Assembly (NCBI GenBank): GCA_910578845.1
Contig: CAJTSL010000005.1
Coordinates: forward strand, 42,188-106,187
From: an uncultured Lachnospiraceae bacterium
Lineage (GTDB): Bacteria > Bacillota > Clostridia > Lachnospirales > Lachnospiraceae
Reading direction: 5' to 3'
DNA: 64,000 bases
A program made the translations under genes and the position numbers. The notes below the pieces were generated by a model that was not told the origin of the DNA, did not search any database, and saw only the letters and a program-made list of their open reading frames with translations. This document shows, piece after piece, positions 1-7,787 of the stretch (the first letter of the stretch is position 1; each line of letters begins with the position of its first letter).

Positions 1-228
1 GAAACGTTAAAACCAAAACTGGAAAATGGCAAAAATCCCGATTACTGGGTGAAGAAAATCCAGAGGAACATAGAACGGGATGGGGAAAAAGATAAAGAAT
101 TATTATTCGCAGGATGGACAGTCATTCATTTCTGGGGAAATGATATCCTAAAAAAATTGGATGAATGTGTGAAAGTAATAGAAGATGCCATATTTGACAT
201 TATCCTGGCAGATGGGGATAAGGAATAA
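1..228 (+). CDS. Vsr-like mismatch endonuclease, C-terminal fragment
   Basis: The reading frame is open from the window edge to a TAA stop, giving the last 75 residues of a protein whose start lies upstream. The stretch DYWVKKIQRNIERD followed by a GWTVIHFW segment matches the conserved tail of very short patch repair endonucleases (FWxxKxxxNxxRD, then GWxVxxxW). Vsr proteins nick DNA at T:G mismatches left by deamination of 5-methylcytosine and usually sit beside a cytosine methyltransferase, which could lie just outside the window. A related restriction-fold nuclease is possible, because the catalytic N-terminal part cannot be seen. It is separated from the glycan genes by 132 bp and a promoter, so it is probably not part of that locus. 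Confidence 0.7.
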   Translation, partial: ETLKPKLENGKNPDYWVKKIQRNIERDGEKDKELLFAGWTVIHFWGNDILKKLDECVKVIEDAIFDIILADGDKE

Positions 229-288
229 GGCTTATCGCGTATGGCTTTGATAGCAATTTCTCTAAAAATGCTTAAGAGGCTCTGTTAC

Positions 289-316
289 TTGACTTATCTA
301 TTCTTTCCGATATACT
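289..316 (+). promoter_or_regulatory. Sigma-A type promoter for pseF-pseI
   Basis: TTGACT at 289-294 and TATACT at 311-316 are separated by 16 bp, close to the vegetative consensus. The site lies 45 bp upstream of the pseF start and downstream of the Vsr-like stop, so it is well placed to start a pseF-pseI transcript. Confidence 0.6.
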
Positions 317-360
317 AAAAACAGGTGATATAGTAGCAAGAAAAGGAAAGGACGAATGAA

Positions 361-1062
361 ATGATAGAAGGAACATCCATTGCCATGATTACGGCAAGGG
401 GCAAAAGCAAGCGGATTCCCCGTAAGAATATCAAAGAGTTCTGCGGTAAGCCGATCATGGAATATTCCATAGAAGCGGCGCTTGCCGCCAATATTTTCAC
501 TGAAGTCATGGTATCTACTGATGATGAGGAGATTGCCCGGATCGCCAGAAAGGCGGGCGCACAAGTCCCTTTTATGAGAAGTGATGAAACGGCAAGTGAT
601 TATGCGTCTACGGACGATGTCATTATGGAGGTATTAAAGTGGTACGAACAACAGGGGAGGGAATTTGAGGCTTTCTGTTGCTTATATCCTACCGCGCCTT
701 TTGTTACTGCGAAAAAGCTACAAGCGGCTATGGCCTTATTAGAGCATGCCGATTCGGTTATGCCTGTCGTGGCCTTCTCCTATCCGCCGCAGCGGTGCAT
801 GATCTTGAATGAGCAGGGAGAGCTGCGGATGAAATGGCCGGAGTATGCAAAGAGCCGTTCCCAGGATTTAGAGCCTTATTATCATGATTGTGGACAGTTC
901 TATTGCTGCCGGACAAAGCCTTTTATGGAATATGGGACGACGGATTTACCGCATATGGTGCCGATGGTGGTGAGCGAATTGGAAGTACAGGATATAGATA
1001 ATATAGAGGACTGGGAGATCGCAGAGCTTAAGTACCATAGGATGCAACAGTCTCTCTGCTGA
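361..1062 (+). CDS. pseF: Pseudaminic acid cytidylyltransferase PseF
   Basis: A 233-residue nucleotidyltransferase that would activate pseudaminic acid with CTP to CMP-pseudaminic acid. The N-terminal CTP-binding segment ARGKSKRIPRKN is at residues 12-23. The C-terminal part has the pattern typical of PseF: SRSQDL, then YYHDCGQFY, then ELEVQDIDNIEDWEIAELKY. This fits PseF better than sialic acid NeuA proteins, and the next gene is PseI, which supports the pathway. An ATG four bases upstream is followed at once by a stop codon; the chosen ATG has AAAGGA about eight bases before it. The earlier pathway genes (PseB, PseC, PseH, PseG) are not in the window. CMP-Pse is used on flagellin or on surface polysaccharide; nothing here decides between them. 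Confidence 0.9.
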   Translation: MIEGTSIAMITARGKSKRIPRKNIKEFCGKPIMEYSIEAALAANIFTEVMVSTDDEEIARIARKAGAQVPFMRSDETASDYASTDDVIMEVLKWYEQQGREFEAFCCLYPTAPFVTAKKLQAAMALLEHADSVMPVVAFSYPPQRCMILNEQGELRMKWPEYAKSRSQDLEPYYHDCGQFYCCRTKPFMEYGTTDLPHMVPMVVSELEVQDIDNIEDWEIAELKYHRMQQSLC

Positions 1063-1125
1063 GCCGGGATATGGCTTAAACGCAGTGAACTGCTCTGATA
1101 CGGAGAGAAAGGAACCGAGATTAGT

Positions 1126-2175
1126 GTGAAAAAGGAATTTGCAATTGGAAATAAAATGATAGGTGCTAGGCACCCAATTATGTGCGTGGCAGAGCTGTCC
1201 GGGAACCATCTGCATGATTACGGGCGGGCGGTAGAGATCATCCATGCGGCGAAAGAGGCCGGCGCGGATGCTATTAAGCTACAGACCTATACGGCGGACA
1301 GTCTTTCGCTTGATTGTGATAATGAATATTTCCAGATCCATGGGGGGCTCTGGGACGGCATGACGGAATATAAGCTGTATGAGGAGGCTTCAACACCATG
1401 GGAGTGGCAGCCGAAGCTAAAAGAAATCGCACAAAGCCTGGGGATGGAGTGTTTTTCCTCTCCGTTTGATTTTGCATCCGTGGACTTTATGGAAGAATGC
1501 GATATGCCGGCGTATAAAGTTGCGTCTTATGAAATCAACGATATTCCTCTGATTAGGAAGATCGCAGCGCTGCATAAACCTGTGATCTTTGCGACTGGTA
1601 TCGCGCATCTGGAGGATATCGAGCGGGCGCTTCGGGTATGCAAAGAGGAAGGGAACGAGGAGGTCATGCTGTTAAAATGCGTTTCCGCCTATCCGACGCC
1701 TTATGAGGAGATCAATCTTGCCATGATTCCGACATTGGCGGCGACATATGATTGTATGGTGGGGCTGTCCGATCATTCCATGGGCAGTGCTGTCCCTGTC
1801 GGGGCCGTATCACTTGGCATGAGGATGGTAGAGAAGCATCTGACGTTGCGGCGCGCGGATGGAGGGCCGGATGGGGCATTTTCCATGGAACCTGGGGAAT
1901 TCAAGGAAATGGTGGATAACATCCGGATTGTGGAGAAAGCGTTAGGTGTGTCCGCTTATGCGCTTACGGAGAAGCAGGAAAAAGAAAGAAGCGGTTCCCG
2001 TTCCTTATTCGTTGTGAAAAAGATTGTGGCGGGAGAGAAACTGACGCCGGAGAATATTCGTTCTATCCGTCCGGGATATGGCATTCATACGATGTACTAT
2101 GAAGAAGTCTTGGGCAAGGTGGCTCTAAAAGATATAGAAAAGGGTACGCCCCTTACCTGGGGGATGTTTGCCTAA
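1126..2175 (+). CDS. pseI: Pseudaminic acid synthase PseI
   Basis: A 349-residue NeuB-family enzyme that condenses phosphoenolpyruvate with 6-deoxy-AltdiNAc to give pseudaminic acid. The TIM-barrel part carries AELSGNH, KLQTYTAD, CFSSPFD, AYKVASYE, LLKCVSAYP, GLSDHSMG and EKHLTLRRADGGPD; the last is characteristic of PseI rather than NeuB or LegI. Residues from about 285 form the C-terminal antifreeze-like (SAF) domain, with SIRPGYG and GTPLTW. The start is GTG, with AAAGGA ten bases upstream. The 63-bp gap from pseF has no terminator, so the two are probably co-transcribed. Confidence 0.92.
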   Translation: MKKEFAIGNKMIGARHPIMCVAELSGNHLHDYGRAVEIIHAAKEAGADAIKLQTYTADSLSLDCDNEYFQIHGGLWDGMTEYKLYEEASTPWEWQPKLKEIAQSLGMECFSSPFDFASVDFMEECDMPAYKVASYEINDIPLIRKIAALHKPVIFATGIAHLEDIERALRVCKEEGNEEVMLLKCVSAYPTPYEEINLAMIPTLAATYDCMVGLSDHSMGSAVPVGAVSLGMRMVEKHLTLRRADGGPDGAFSMEPGEFKEMVDNIRIVEKALGVSAYALTEKQEKERSGSRSLFVVKKIVAGEKLTPENIRSIRPGYGIHTMYYEEVLGKVALKDIEKGTPLTWGMFA

Positions 2176-2242
2176 GGCAGCGCGCCTGCGGACGCTGTTA
2201 TGAAGTTGCCTTAAGCATGCCTGTGCCAAAACCCCGGCATAT

Positions 2243-3208
2243 TTATAAGTTTAAAGTGATCAAATCCGTATATTTCAACATGCAGATGCCTTCTTCATAA
2301 TTGTAGGTGGTGTCTGCATTTTCTTTTCCCATGATATTGTTGGCGATGAGCGCGGGAAAGTTTGCCCCACAGGCGTGGGCATGCGGGTAGCCGCCGCCAA
2401 AACGGGGATTGATTTCGGAAATATAGTATTTGCCGTCCACCCGGAATATGTCCATGTCAACAGGGCCTGACAGGGAAAGGGAAGCCAGTGTCTTCTTGAT
2501 GAGAGAGAATAAAGCGTCGTCTTTTACGGAAATAGATTTTTCCGTCTCTCCGGCGCGCATCCGCAGCTTTTTCTTGACGAAAATGGAAACAGGCTCGTGG
2601 GAAAACAGATCAATATAGATATCTGCGCCGTATTCTTCACCGTCTGCATATTGTTGGATGAGCATTTCTTCCTTACTGTATTGGCAAAGTACGGATAAGA
2701 GCTCCATATGTTCCACTTTCTGAATGCCAATGCTGCCGCATCCGCGGACAGGCTTGATGAAGACTGGGAAGCTGATTTCTCCGGCTTCATAGAACCCTTT
2801 AAATTCTTCAAAGCCTTTTGCGCTTACCAGGGCAGGAAGGCCATGCTGCCGAAGGTGTTGATAAAAGGCATATTTATCACGGCATAACTCTATGGTATCC
2901 TGTGAAGATATGATAGGCATAACGCCAGCAGCTTGGTATTGCGCCTTATTGGAAGCGGTAAGGAAGAGTTCGTCCTCCTGCAAGGGAAGAATTGCGCTTA
3001 TGTGCTCCTTCTGGCAGATTGTCAATAGGGATTCCAAATAATCCGGTGCATCCATGCGAGGGACGATATAATGGCTATCTGCTTCATAAAGTGCGGGCGC
3101 ATAGATACTGCAATCCGTACCGATGACTTTACCGATGCCATTATTTTGTTCTTTGAAATACTGTATTAATTTATTTCTGGTACCGCAGCTTGCGATTAAA
3201 ATATTCAT
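2243..3208 (-). CDS. ATP-grasp ligase (CarB-like, glycan locus paralogue 1)
   Basis: A 321-residue ATP-grasp protein of the carbamoyl-phosphate-synthase-like type. Such enzymes activate a carboxylate as an acyl phosphate and couple it to an amine. The N-terminal preATP-grasp fold starts MNILIASCGTRNK. The ATP-binding lysine region is FPVFIKPVRGCGSIG, and the metal-binding segment is YYISEINPRFGGGYPHAHACG. A frame extension gives a start 12 bases further upstream, but that ATG lies inside the GGAGG ribosome site; GGAGG-TTCGT-ATG at 3208 is better, and the paralogue at 30028 begins with the same MNILI. It is the last gene of a minus-strand unit with a PLP decarboxylase and a methyltransferase. 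The substrate is unknown; amide-linking an amino acid or hydroxy acid to an amino sugar is an inference. Confidence 0.82.
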   Translation of the reverse strand: MNILIASCGTRNKLIQYFKEQNNGIGKVIGTDCSIYAPALYEADSHYIVPRMDAPDYLESLLTICQKEHISAILPLQEDELFLTASNKAQYQAAGVMPIISSQDTIELCRDKYAFYQHLRQHGLPALVSAKGFEEFKGFYEAGEISFPVFIKPVRGCGSIGIQKVEHMELLSVLCQYSKEEMLIQQYADGEEYGADIYIDLFSHEPVSIFVKKKLRMRAGETEKSISVKDDALFSLIKKTLASLSLSGPVDMDIFRVDGKYYISEINPRFGGGYPHAHACGANFPALIANNIMGKENADTTYNYEEGICMLKYTDLITLNL

Positions 3209-3302
3209 ACGAACCTCCATGACTCCGCTTGGTAAAATTTCGATTTTATGCGGAGAATGCCTTTTCCACGGCCTGCCTCTTACAATACGGTGACATTCTT
3301 GC

Positions 3303-3326
3303 AGCGCAAGATGCCGAGCTTGCGCT
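3303..3326. other. Perfect palindromic hairpin between two minus-strand genes
   Basis: AGCGCAAG at 3303-3310 and CTTGCGCT at 3319-3326 are perfect complements around an 8-base loop. The hairpin abuts the stop codon of the decarboxylase gene. No T-run follows on the minus strand, so it is not a classic terminator; it could protect an mRNA end or attenuate transcription into the ATP-grasp gene 95 bp downstream. Confidence 0.4.
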
Positions 3327-4531
3327 TATGATAACAGGCTTCCCCTCACATAATCTTCCGGCGTCCATTTCCGGCGTACCTGGATAAGCGTCTCTTCCTG
3401 CCGGACATATACCGGAGGGAAATATTGTATGAAAAGAGGGTTTAAGCTCATCGTATAGCCGCCTACATTTTCATAGATGATCCGGTCTCCCGGTAAAAGC
3501 TCCGGCGCATTTTCATGCAAGAACATTCTGTCACATTCCATACATGTATAACCGCTGATGACTTGTTCTTCCATGATGCGTCTCTGTTCGGGCGGCATTT
3601 CGCTTTCAGCGTAATCTGTATGGAAAAGATGGGAGGTCTTAATCATCGTTGCATCAATATTAAAACGGCTCCCATCCGTCATGACATACCGGGAGCCTTT
3701 GATGTCCCTGACATCAAAGACGGAAGTGACAAAAGTGGTGCATTTTGAAATCAGGGAAATGCCTGGCTCTACGATCAGTTTCGTTTCCGCAGGAGAAAAG
3801 CATTTTGACAATTCTTGTGCGATTGCCGGAAAATAATCCGGATATTCCGGCCTGCCCTTCATACCGCCACAGTAGCCGCCTCCTAAATCAACATAGGATA
3901 AAGACAGGTGGAATTCTTGCTGTAGCTGGCATGCCATTTTCGCAATGGAACGGAAAATGTCCACACTGCGCGACTTGCTGCTAGAATGCAGGTGCAATCC
4001 TACAATGTTAACGTTGGGGATTTTCCGCAATTGTCCTAAAGCATCGGCAAACATACCAGTCTCATAACAAAAGCCGAAACGTCCGCTGATTTCGCCCATT
4101 GTAGTTTCGCCAGGGCACATTTTCTCTAAATCAAAATTGGCACGGATGCCGACAGCGAATGTCTGTCCGGGATACTCGGATGCCAGGCTTTTAAGCCAAG
4201 ATAATTCCAGTTTGGAATCTAGATTGACATAACCGCCGGCAAGCAGGATATCCCGGAAAGAAGATTCGCTTTTATAAGGACCATTATAAATGATCTCATG
4301 GTTTTCGTACCCGAGATACCGGGCAAGTAAGTATTCATCTTCGGAAACAACTTCCGCATAAGCGCCGTTTCTTTTCACGAACGAGACAAGCCATGGCAGG
4401 GAATTGGTCTTGAACGAATAGCCGACCAGATAATTGTCCCAGTTTGCCTGTAATGATTCGGTCAACATATGATAGTATTTTTGTAAAATGGTTTCGTCAA
4501 TTACAAAATAGGGAGTTGGAAGTGTTTCCAT
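3326..4531 (-). CDS. PLP-dependent decarboxylase, DAP/ornithine decarboxylase fold (LysA-like)
   Basis: A 401-residue fold-III PLP enzyme. The N-terminal barrel has the Schiff-base lysine in YSFKTNS (Lys41), the GLHLHSSS segment, the phosphate-binding GGGYCGG and an EPG motif. The C-terminal part contains SGYTCMECD, which matches the conserved cysteine segment of diaminopimelate and ornithine decarboxylases. Relatives decarboxylate meso-DAP, ornithine, arginine or carboxynorspermidine. It starts four bases after the methyltransferase stop, and its ribosome site GGAG overlaps the end of that gene, so the two are translationally coupled. Since an ATP-grasp ligase follows, it may make an amine or D-configured amino acid for ligation (inference). 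It is unlikely to be the housekeeping LysA because of this context. Confidence 0.8.
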   Translation of the reverse strand: METLPTPYFVIDETILQKYYHMLTESLQANWDNYLVGYSFKTNSLPWLVSFVKRNGAYAEVVSEDEYLLARYLGYENHEIIYNGPYKSESSFRDILLAGGYVNLDSKLELSWLKSLASEYPGQTFAVGIRANFDLEKMCPGETTMGEISGRFGFCYETGMFADALGQLRKIPNVNIVGLHLHSSSKSRSVDIFRSIAKMACQLQQEFHLSLSYVDLGGGYCGGMKGRPEYPDYFPAIAQELSKCFSPAETKLIVEPGISLISKCTTFVTSVFDVRDIKGSRYVMTDGSRFNIDATMIKTSHLFHTDYAESEMPPEQRRIMEEQVISGYTCMECDRMFLHENAPELLPGDRIIYENVGGYTMSLNPLFIQYFPPVYVRQEETLIQVRRKWTPEDYVRGSLLS

Positions 4532-4535
4532 GAGG

Positions 4536-5399
4536 CTACGGCTCCATTTCTATGATTCTTTTCTTTGCGACCAGAAGAAAGCGGTGGATTGTTCCCTCGA
4601 TGACGCCTTTATGTTCTAATAGCTCCTGTGCGTGATAGAGATTATCCAGACAATCTTTTACAGTGAAACCCGGGAATTCCCATTCAATGACATGGGCAAA
4701 CCAAACAAGCGCGCCTACATCCCAAAATTGGATTGGACGGAAAGCTTCCTCGGCCTCTAAGATAGAAAAGCCGACGGATTCCAGCGCTGTTTGGTTTATT
4801 TTTAAATATTGTTCCGGGAATGGGAGTGAAGGGATTTCATTTAACAGAAGCGCTACAAGCTCTCTGTCGTTTTCCGCTCCCACTTGCTGCGTAATAAAGA
4901 TGCCGCCGGGCTTTAAGACGCGCCATACTTCATCAGGCCTGAAATTTCCGTGTCGATTTATAATAATATCAAAGCTTTGGTCGTCAAAAGGAAGGTTGTA
5001 GCTATCATCCGCTACCCTGAAATCAACGCCTAATGGCAGAAGCTTTTCCCTACATAGGGCGACATTAGGCGGATAGTTTTCCGTTGCGGCAAGGTTGCGA
5101 TACGGATGGCTTAGGGATAACAGAAACTCGCCGCCACCGGTATCGATATCAAGCAGCTTCATTTTTGGTTGTAAATAATGCCTGACAATCTGGGTATAGT
5201 TCCAGGGGAGGTCATGTTCTTCTTTAAATTTCCCTTTTATATGTGAGAAATCCCATCCGTGGATATGCGCCGCTTCCTCTTCCTGTAACCAGGATTCTAA
5301 TAATGCTTCTTTCGACAATGCTTTAATTTCTTCGTTATTTATTGTTTCTTCGTTATTTATGATTTTTTTGCTATTTACGATTTCTTTGTTATTCATCAT
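4536..5399 (-). CDS. SAM-dependent class I methyltransferase
   Basis: A methyltransferase of about 287 residues. Motif I is LLDIDTGGGEFLL, followed by an acidic strand end (ATENYPPN), VADDSYNLPFDDQSFDIIINRHG (motif IV region) and VLKPGGIFITQQVG. It resembles generic Methyltransf_11 or RlmA-like proteins; the substrate is unknown. A longer frame to 5423 exists, but AAGGAG lies seven bases before the ATG at 5399, so that start is preferred. The first 24 residues are low complexity, an Asn/Glu/Ile-rich six-residue repeat encoded by an 18-bp tandem repeat, and are probably not part of the fold. First gene of the minus-strand unit ending at 2243; divergent from the MBL cassette. Confidence 0.82.
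   Translation of the reverse strand: MMNNKEIVNSKKIINNEETINNEEIKALSKEALLESWLQEEEAAHIHGWDFSHIKGKFKEEHDLPWNYTQIVRHYLQPKMKLLDIDTGGGEFLLSLSHPYRNLAATENYPPNVALCREKLLPLGVDFRVADDSYNLPFDDQSFDIIINRHGNFRPDEVWRVLKPGGIFITQQVGAENDRELVALLLNEIPSLPFPEQYLKINQTALESVGFSILEAEEAFRPIQFWDVGALVWFAHVIEWEFPGFTVKDCLDNLYHAQELLEHKGVIEGTIHRFLLVAKKRIIEMEP
5328..5399 (-). repeat. 18-bp tandem repeat at the 5' end of the methyltransferase gene
   Basis: Four imperfect 18-bp units, read on the plus strand as TTCTTCGTTATTTATxxx variants, encode a six-residue repeat: NNKEIV, NSKKII, NNEETI, NNEEIK. The unit length is a multiple of three, so copy-number change would alter only protein length. This kind of tract often varies between strains. 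Confidence 0.7.
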
Positions 5400-5443
5400 T
5401 TTCCTACTCCTTTTCGTATTCACTGTTTGGTGCTTCTACGAAC

Positions 5444-5525
5444 CGGTGCAGTTATCTGATAACATAATGAATAAAAGTGGTAATAACCTCGATGCAATCC
5501 GTTATCAGTTTTTAAAACTGCACCG
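5444..5525. repeat. Long imperfect inverted repeat in a divergent intergenic region
   Basis: The 307-bp gap between the divergent methyltransferase and MBL genes holds this structure. CGGTGCAGTT (5444-5453) pairs with AACTGCACCG (5516-5525), and CTGATAAC (5456-5463) pairs with GTTATCAG (5501-5508), around a 37-base loop. The rest of the gap is AT-rich, with a T9 run at 5608-5616 and AATAGTGTA repeated just before the MBL start. The inverted repeat could be an operator, a small invertible segment or a miniature element remnant. No clear promoter hexamers were found inside the loop. Confidence 0.6.
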
Positions 5526-5706
5526 AGTATTTACCTCGCATAAATTGCATAAGCATTTCACGTCCTTTCCTGATAAATCTTTGCACTATCAGAATAGCAT
5601 GGTAGAATTTTTTTTTCAACTGAGAGTTTGAGTCATATACACAGATTCTGGATGACAAGTATTGTAAAATAGTGTAGAATAGTGTAAAAAAATGGAGATT
5701 TGGAAA

Positions 5707-7119
5707 ATGAATACCTGTCTATCTGGGTTATGGGATGTTATATTAGAGAAATATTACAGTGTGGTGCAGAATGAGTGCGATATTATAAAGGAAAACGAGT
5801 GTAAGATAGAAATCAGTAAGATAATTGCACAGTTTTATGCTAGTGATAAAGTGCATATGCCATTGCATATCGAAGTATTTCAGCATGAATTACGAAAAGA
5901 AGAGTCTAATATGCAAGAAGCTGCAAAAGTAGCTGGTACTAAAGCAGGTTTGTGTGGATTATGCGTATCGTGTAAAGGCTGTGCAGGGGAATTTTACAAA
6001 GTGTTACAAGGGAAAAAGGAAGAAAGGCCGCTGCCGCTTGAATTGAAAAATTATTTTTCAGGAAAAAGTCAGCTTTATTATTATTTGTCGTCATATAAGA
6101 GTGTAAAATCTTATCGAAGAATCAATAATACATTAATTTGCTTAAAAGGGTTTTCTTCAACGACGCCAGCGATTTACTCTGCGACATTTGAAAGCGCTTG
6201 TACTGGTGGAGGATTCTATCTTAATGTGGGTGGTTATGGCATAGCCATTGATCCAGGAATTGGCTTTGTGGATTCCATGCATAAACAGGGAATATTTATT
6301 GAGGATATTAATGCAGTAATAGTGACACATAATCATTTAGACCATAATGCGGACGTTGGTACTATTTCCGCACTATTGCATGATATTAATCGGTATTATA
6401 ATAGCCAAGTGAAATTTTATAAGAACTTTTTCCATGGGATAAAAAGCAAGGTTCATGAAATAGACTGGTGGTTAGATGAAAGCACGCAGGAAAATAATAA
6501 AGAGATAATAGAAAAGAGCAATCTTTTGTCACAGTGCAGGGAATGGACACAATTAAATGAAAAGGTATATATTTCAGCTTTGGAAACTAGACATATGCTA
6601 GAAGGAAAATCATATGGGATTAAATACAAGGTGGAGATAGATGAGAAAGACCTTATTGTTGGATATACTTCTGATACGAGATTTTTTCCAGAAATTATGG
6701 AATTTATGAAAGAATGCGATATTTTAATTTTTCATATAAGCGATATATATGAGAAAGATGTAAGAGGAACAAAACAAAAAAATTCACATTTGGGATATGA
6801 CGGAAGCCTGCATCTGTTAAAAGGAGGAGACCAACAATTCCGTATTGCAATTGCATCCGAGTTCTGTTGTAATAACGGTGATTATAGAATGAAAGTAGTG
6901 CGAAAATTAAATGAATATGTGAAAGAAAAGGGCATAACGCGTGTCATTCCGGGGGAGGTTGGGTTAAAAATTGATTTGCAAAGTAGTGGGATTTATTGCA
7001 GTCATTGTAAACGCGTTGTACCAGTAAATTCTGTTTCGGTAGTATCTTCAGAAGAGGAATTTGGGACAATTCAATATGTCTGTGAGAATTGCCAATATAG
7101 CTGGATAAATAACAGTTGA
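5707..7119 (+). CDS. MBL-fold hydrolase, RNase Z-like, with Cys clusters at both ends
   Basis: A 470-residue metallo-beta-lactamase-fold protein. The metal motif THNHLDHN (HxHxDH) is at about residue 205. Further ligand candidates follow in RNase Z order: ETRHMLEG, GYTSDTRFF and NSHLGYDGSLH. An N-terminal segment at about residue 83 has four cysteines in CxxCxxCxxC spacing, and the C-terminus has a zinc-ribbon-like pair CSHC and CENC. That fits a nucleic-acid-acting phosphodiesterase, but the substrate is unknown and the closest family was not recognised. An in-frame ATG at 5692 is possible; GGAG placed nine bases before 5707 favours the latter. Base composition is much richer in A and T than the glycan genes around it, a sign of separate acquisition. 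First gene of a four-gene cassette. Confidence 0.75.
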   Translation: MNTCLSGLWDVILEKYYSVVQNECDIIKENECKIEISKIIAQFYASDKVHMPLHIEVFQHELRKEESNMQEAAKVAGTKAGLCGLCVSCKGCAGEFYKVLQGKKEERPLPLELKNYFSGKSQLYYYLSSYKSVKSYRRINNTLICLKGFSSTTPAIYSATFESACTGGGFYLNVGGYGIAIDPGIGFVDSMHKQGIFIEDINAVIVTHNHLDHNADVGTISALLHDINRYYNSQVKFYKNFFHGIKSKVHEIDWWLDESTQENNKEIIEKSNLLSQCREWTQLNEKVYISALETRHMLEGKSYGIKYKVEIDEKDLIVGYTSDTRFFPEIMEFMKECDILIFHISDIYEKDVRGTKQKNSHLGYDGSLHLLKGGDQQFRIAIASEFCCNNGDYRMKVVRKLNEYVKEKGITRVIPGEVGLKIDLQSSGIYCSHCKRVVPVNSVSVVSSEEEFGTIQYVCENCQYSWINNS

Positions 7120-7160
7120 TTAATTGAGACATATAATATATACTGAAAGGGCACAGAAAG

Positions 7161-7589
7161 ATGCATGATTACGAACATATGATTATGGCGCTTGACGAAT
7201 TGATTAGCCATAATGTTGCTGGGATAATTTGTATGGAAAATTATAAAAATTGCTATTTTCCTAATGGGTTTCGAAAAGTTTTTGATTCTTTTTGTAAAAT
7301 CAGGAATGAATATGAGGCCAATCAGGAAAAATATGAAATGAAAGAAACTGAGGCAATAGAAAAAATTAGATTTCAGGCTCAATGCAGGGAAAAGAAAGAA
7401 GAATTACTAAAATCGTTTATAGAGGAATTAAAAGGAATAAATTCTGAAATTAACTATATAGAAGAAATAGAGAAGTACTATAAGACCCTAGAACAGGAAG
7501 ATGTCCAAACCCTTGAGATGCATTTATCAATCTATCCGTATTTAATTTCTCGGGTGAGGGAAAAAGAAGAGATGGTGAATGGGATATGA
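7161..7589 (+). CDS. Unknown helical/coiled-coil protein of the MBL cassette
   Basis: A 142-residue protein that I do not recognise. It has no signal peptide or membrane segment. Residues from about 55 to 110 are rich in Glu and Lys with a heptad-like pattern (KYEMKETEAIEKI, REKKEELLKSFIEEL), so a coiled coil is likely. AAAGGG stands nine bases before the ATG. It follows the MBL gene by 41 bp, and its stop overlaps the next start (ATGA), so it is part of one operon. A structural or adaptor role to the MBL protein is only a guess. Confidence 0.65.
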   Translation: MHDYEHMIMALDELISHNVAGIICMENYKNCYFPNGFRKVFDSFCKIRNEYEANQEKYEMKETEAIEKIRFQAQCREKKEELLKSFIEELKGINSEINYIEEIEKYYKTLEQEDVQTLEMHLSIYPYLISRVREKEEMVNGI

Positions 7590-7768
7590 TTAAAGATTTT
7601 GAGAAAAGATATGAAAAATTACTTGCAGAAGCTGAGAAAGGACCTTTAGTAATGCTTCCGGCAGTGGAGAGCAGAGGCGGATATTTGTGCAAAGCGCAGC
7701 CAGTGATTATATCTAAGGATGAAATAGCGTGTGTGGAAAATGCATTCATAGAACAGTATTGTTTATAA
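7586..7768 (+). CDS. Small unknown protein of the MBL cassette
   Basis: A 60-residue protein starting in a 4-base ATGA overlap with the preceding stop, which is typical of translational coupling and supports it being real. The N-terminal third is charged and helical (DFEKRYEKLLAEAEKG); the rest contains hydrophobic strands (PLVMLPAVES, KAQPVIISKDEIACVE). No family was recognised. The same low-GC composition as its neighbours links it to the cassette. Confidence 0.55.
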   Translation: MIKDFEKRYEKLLAEAEKGPLVMLPAVESRGGYLCKAQPVIISKDEIACVENAFIEQYCL

Positions 7769-7787
7769 TAGAAAAGGGATACATATA

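Noticed and set aside
2176..2242. Terminator between convergent pseI and the ATP-grasp gene
   Set aside because: TAAGGCA and TGCCTTA can pair across the gap, but the loop is about 28 bases and no T-run follows, so support is too weak to list.
3326..4531. Calling the decarboxylase housekeeping LysA
   Set aside because: Fold and cysteine motif fit the wider family, but the operon with a methyltransferase and a glycan-type ATP-grasp makes a special substrate more likely.
5359..5631. 90-codon plus-strand frame in the divergent gap
   Set aside because: It overlaps the antisense 5' end of the methyltransferase gene and the inverted repeat, and its first part is the translated tandem repeat. No ribosome site was seen.
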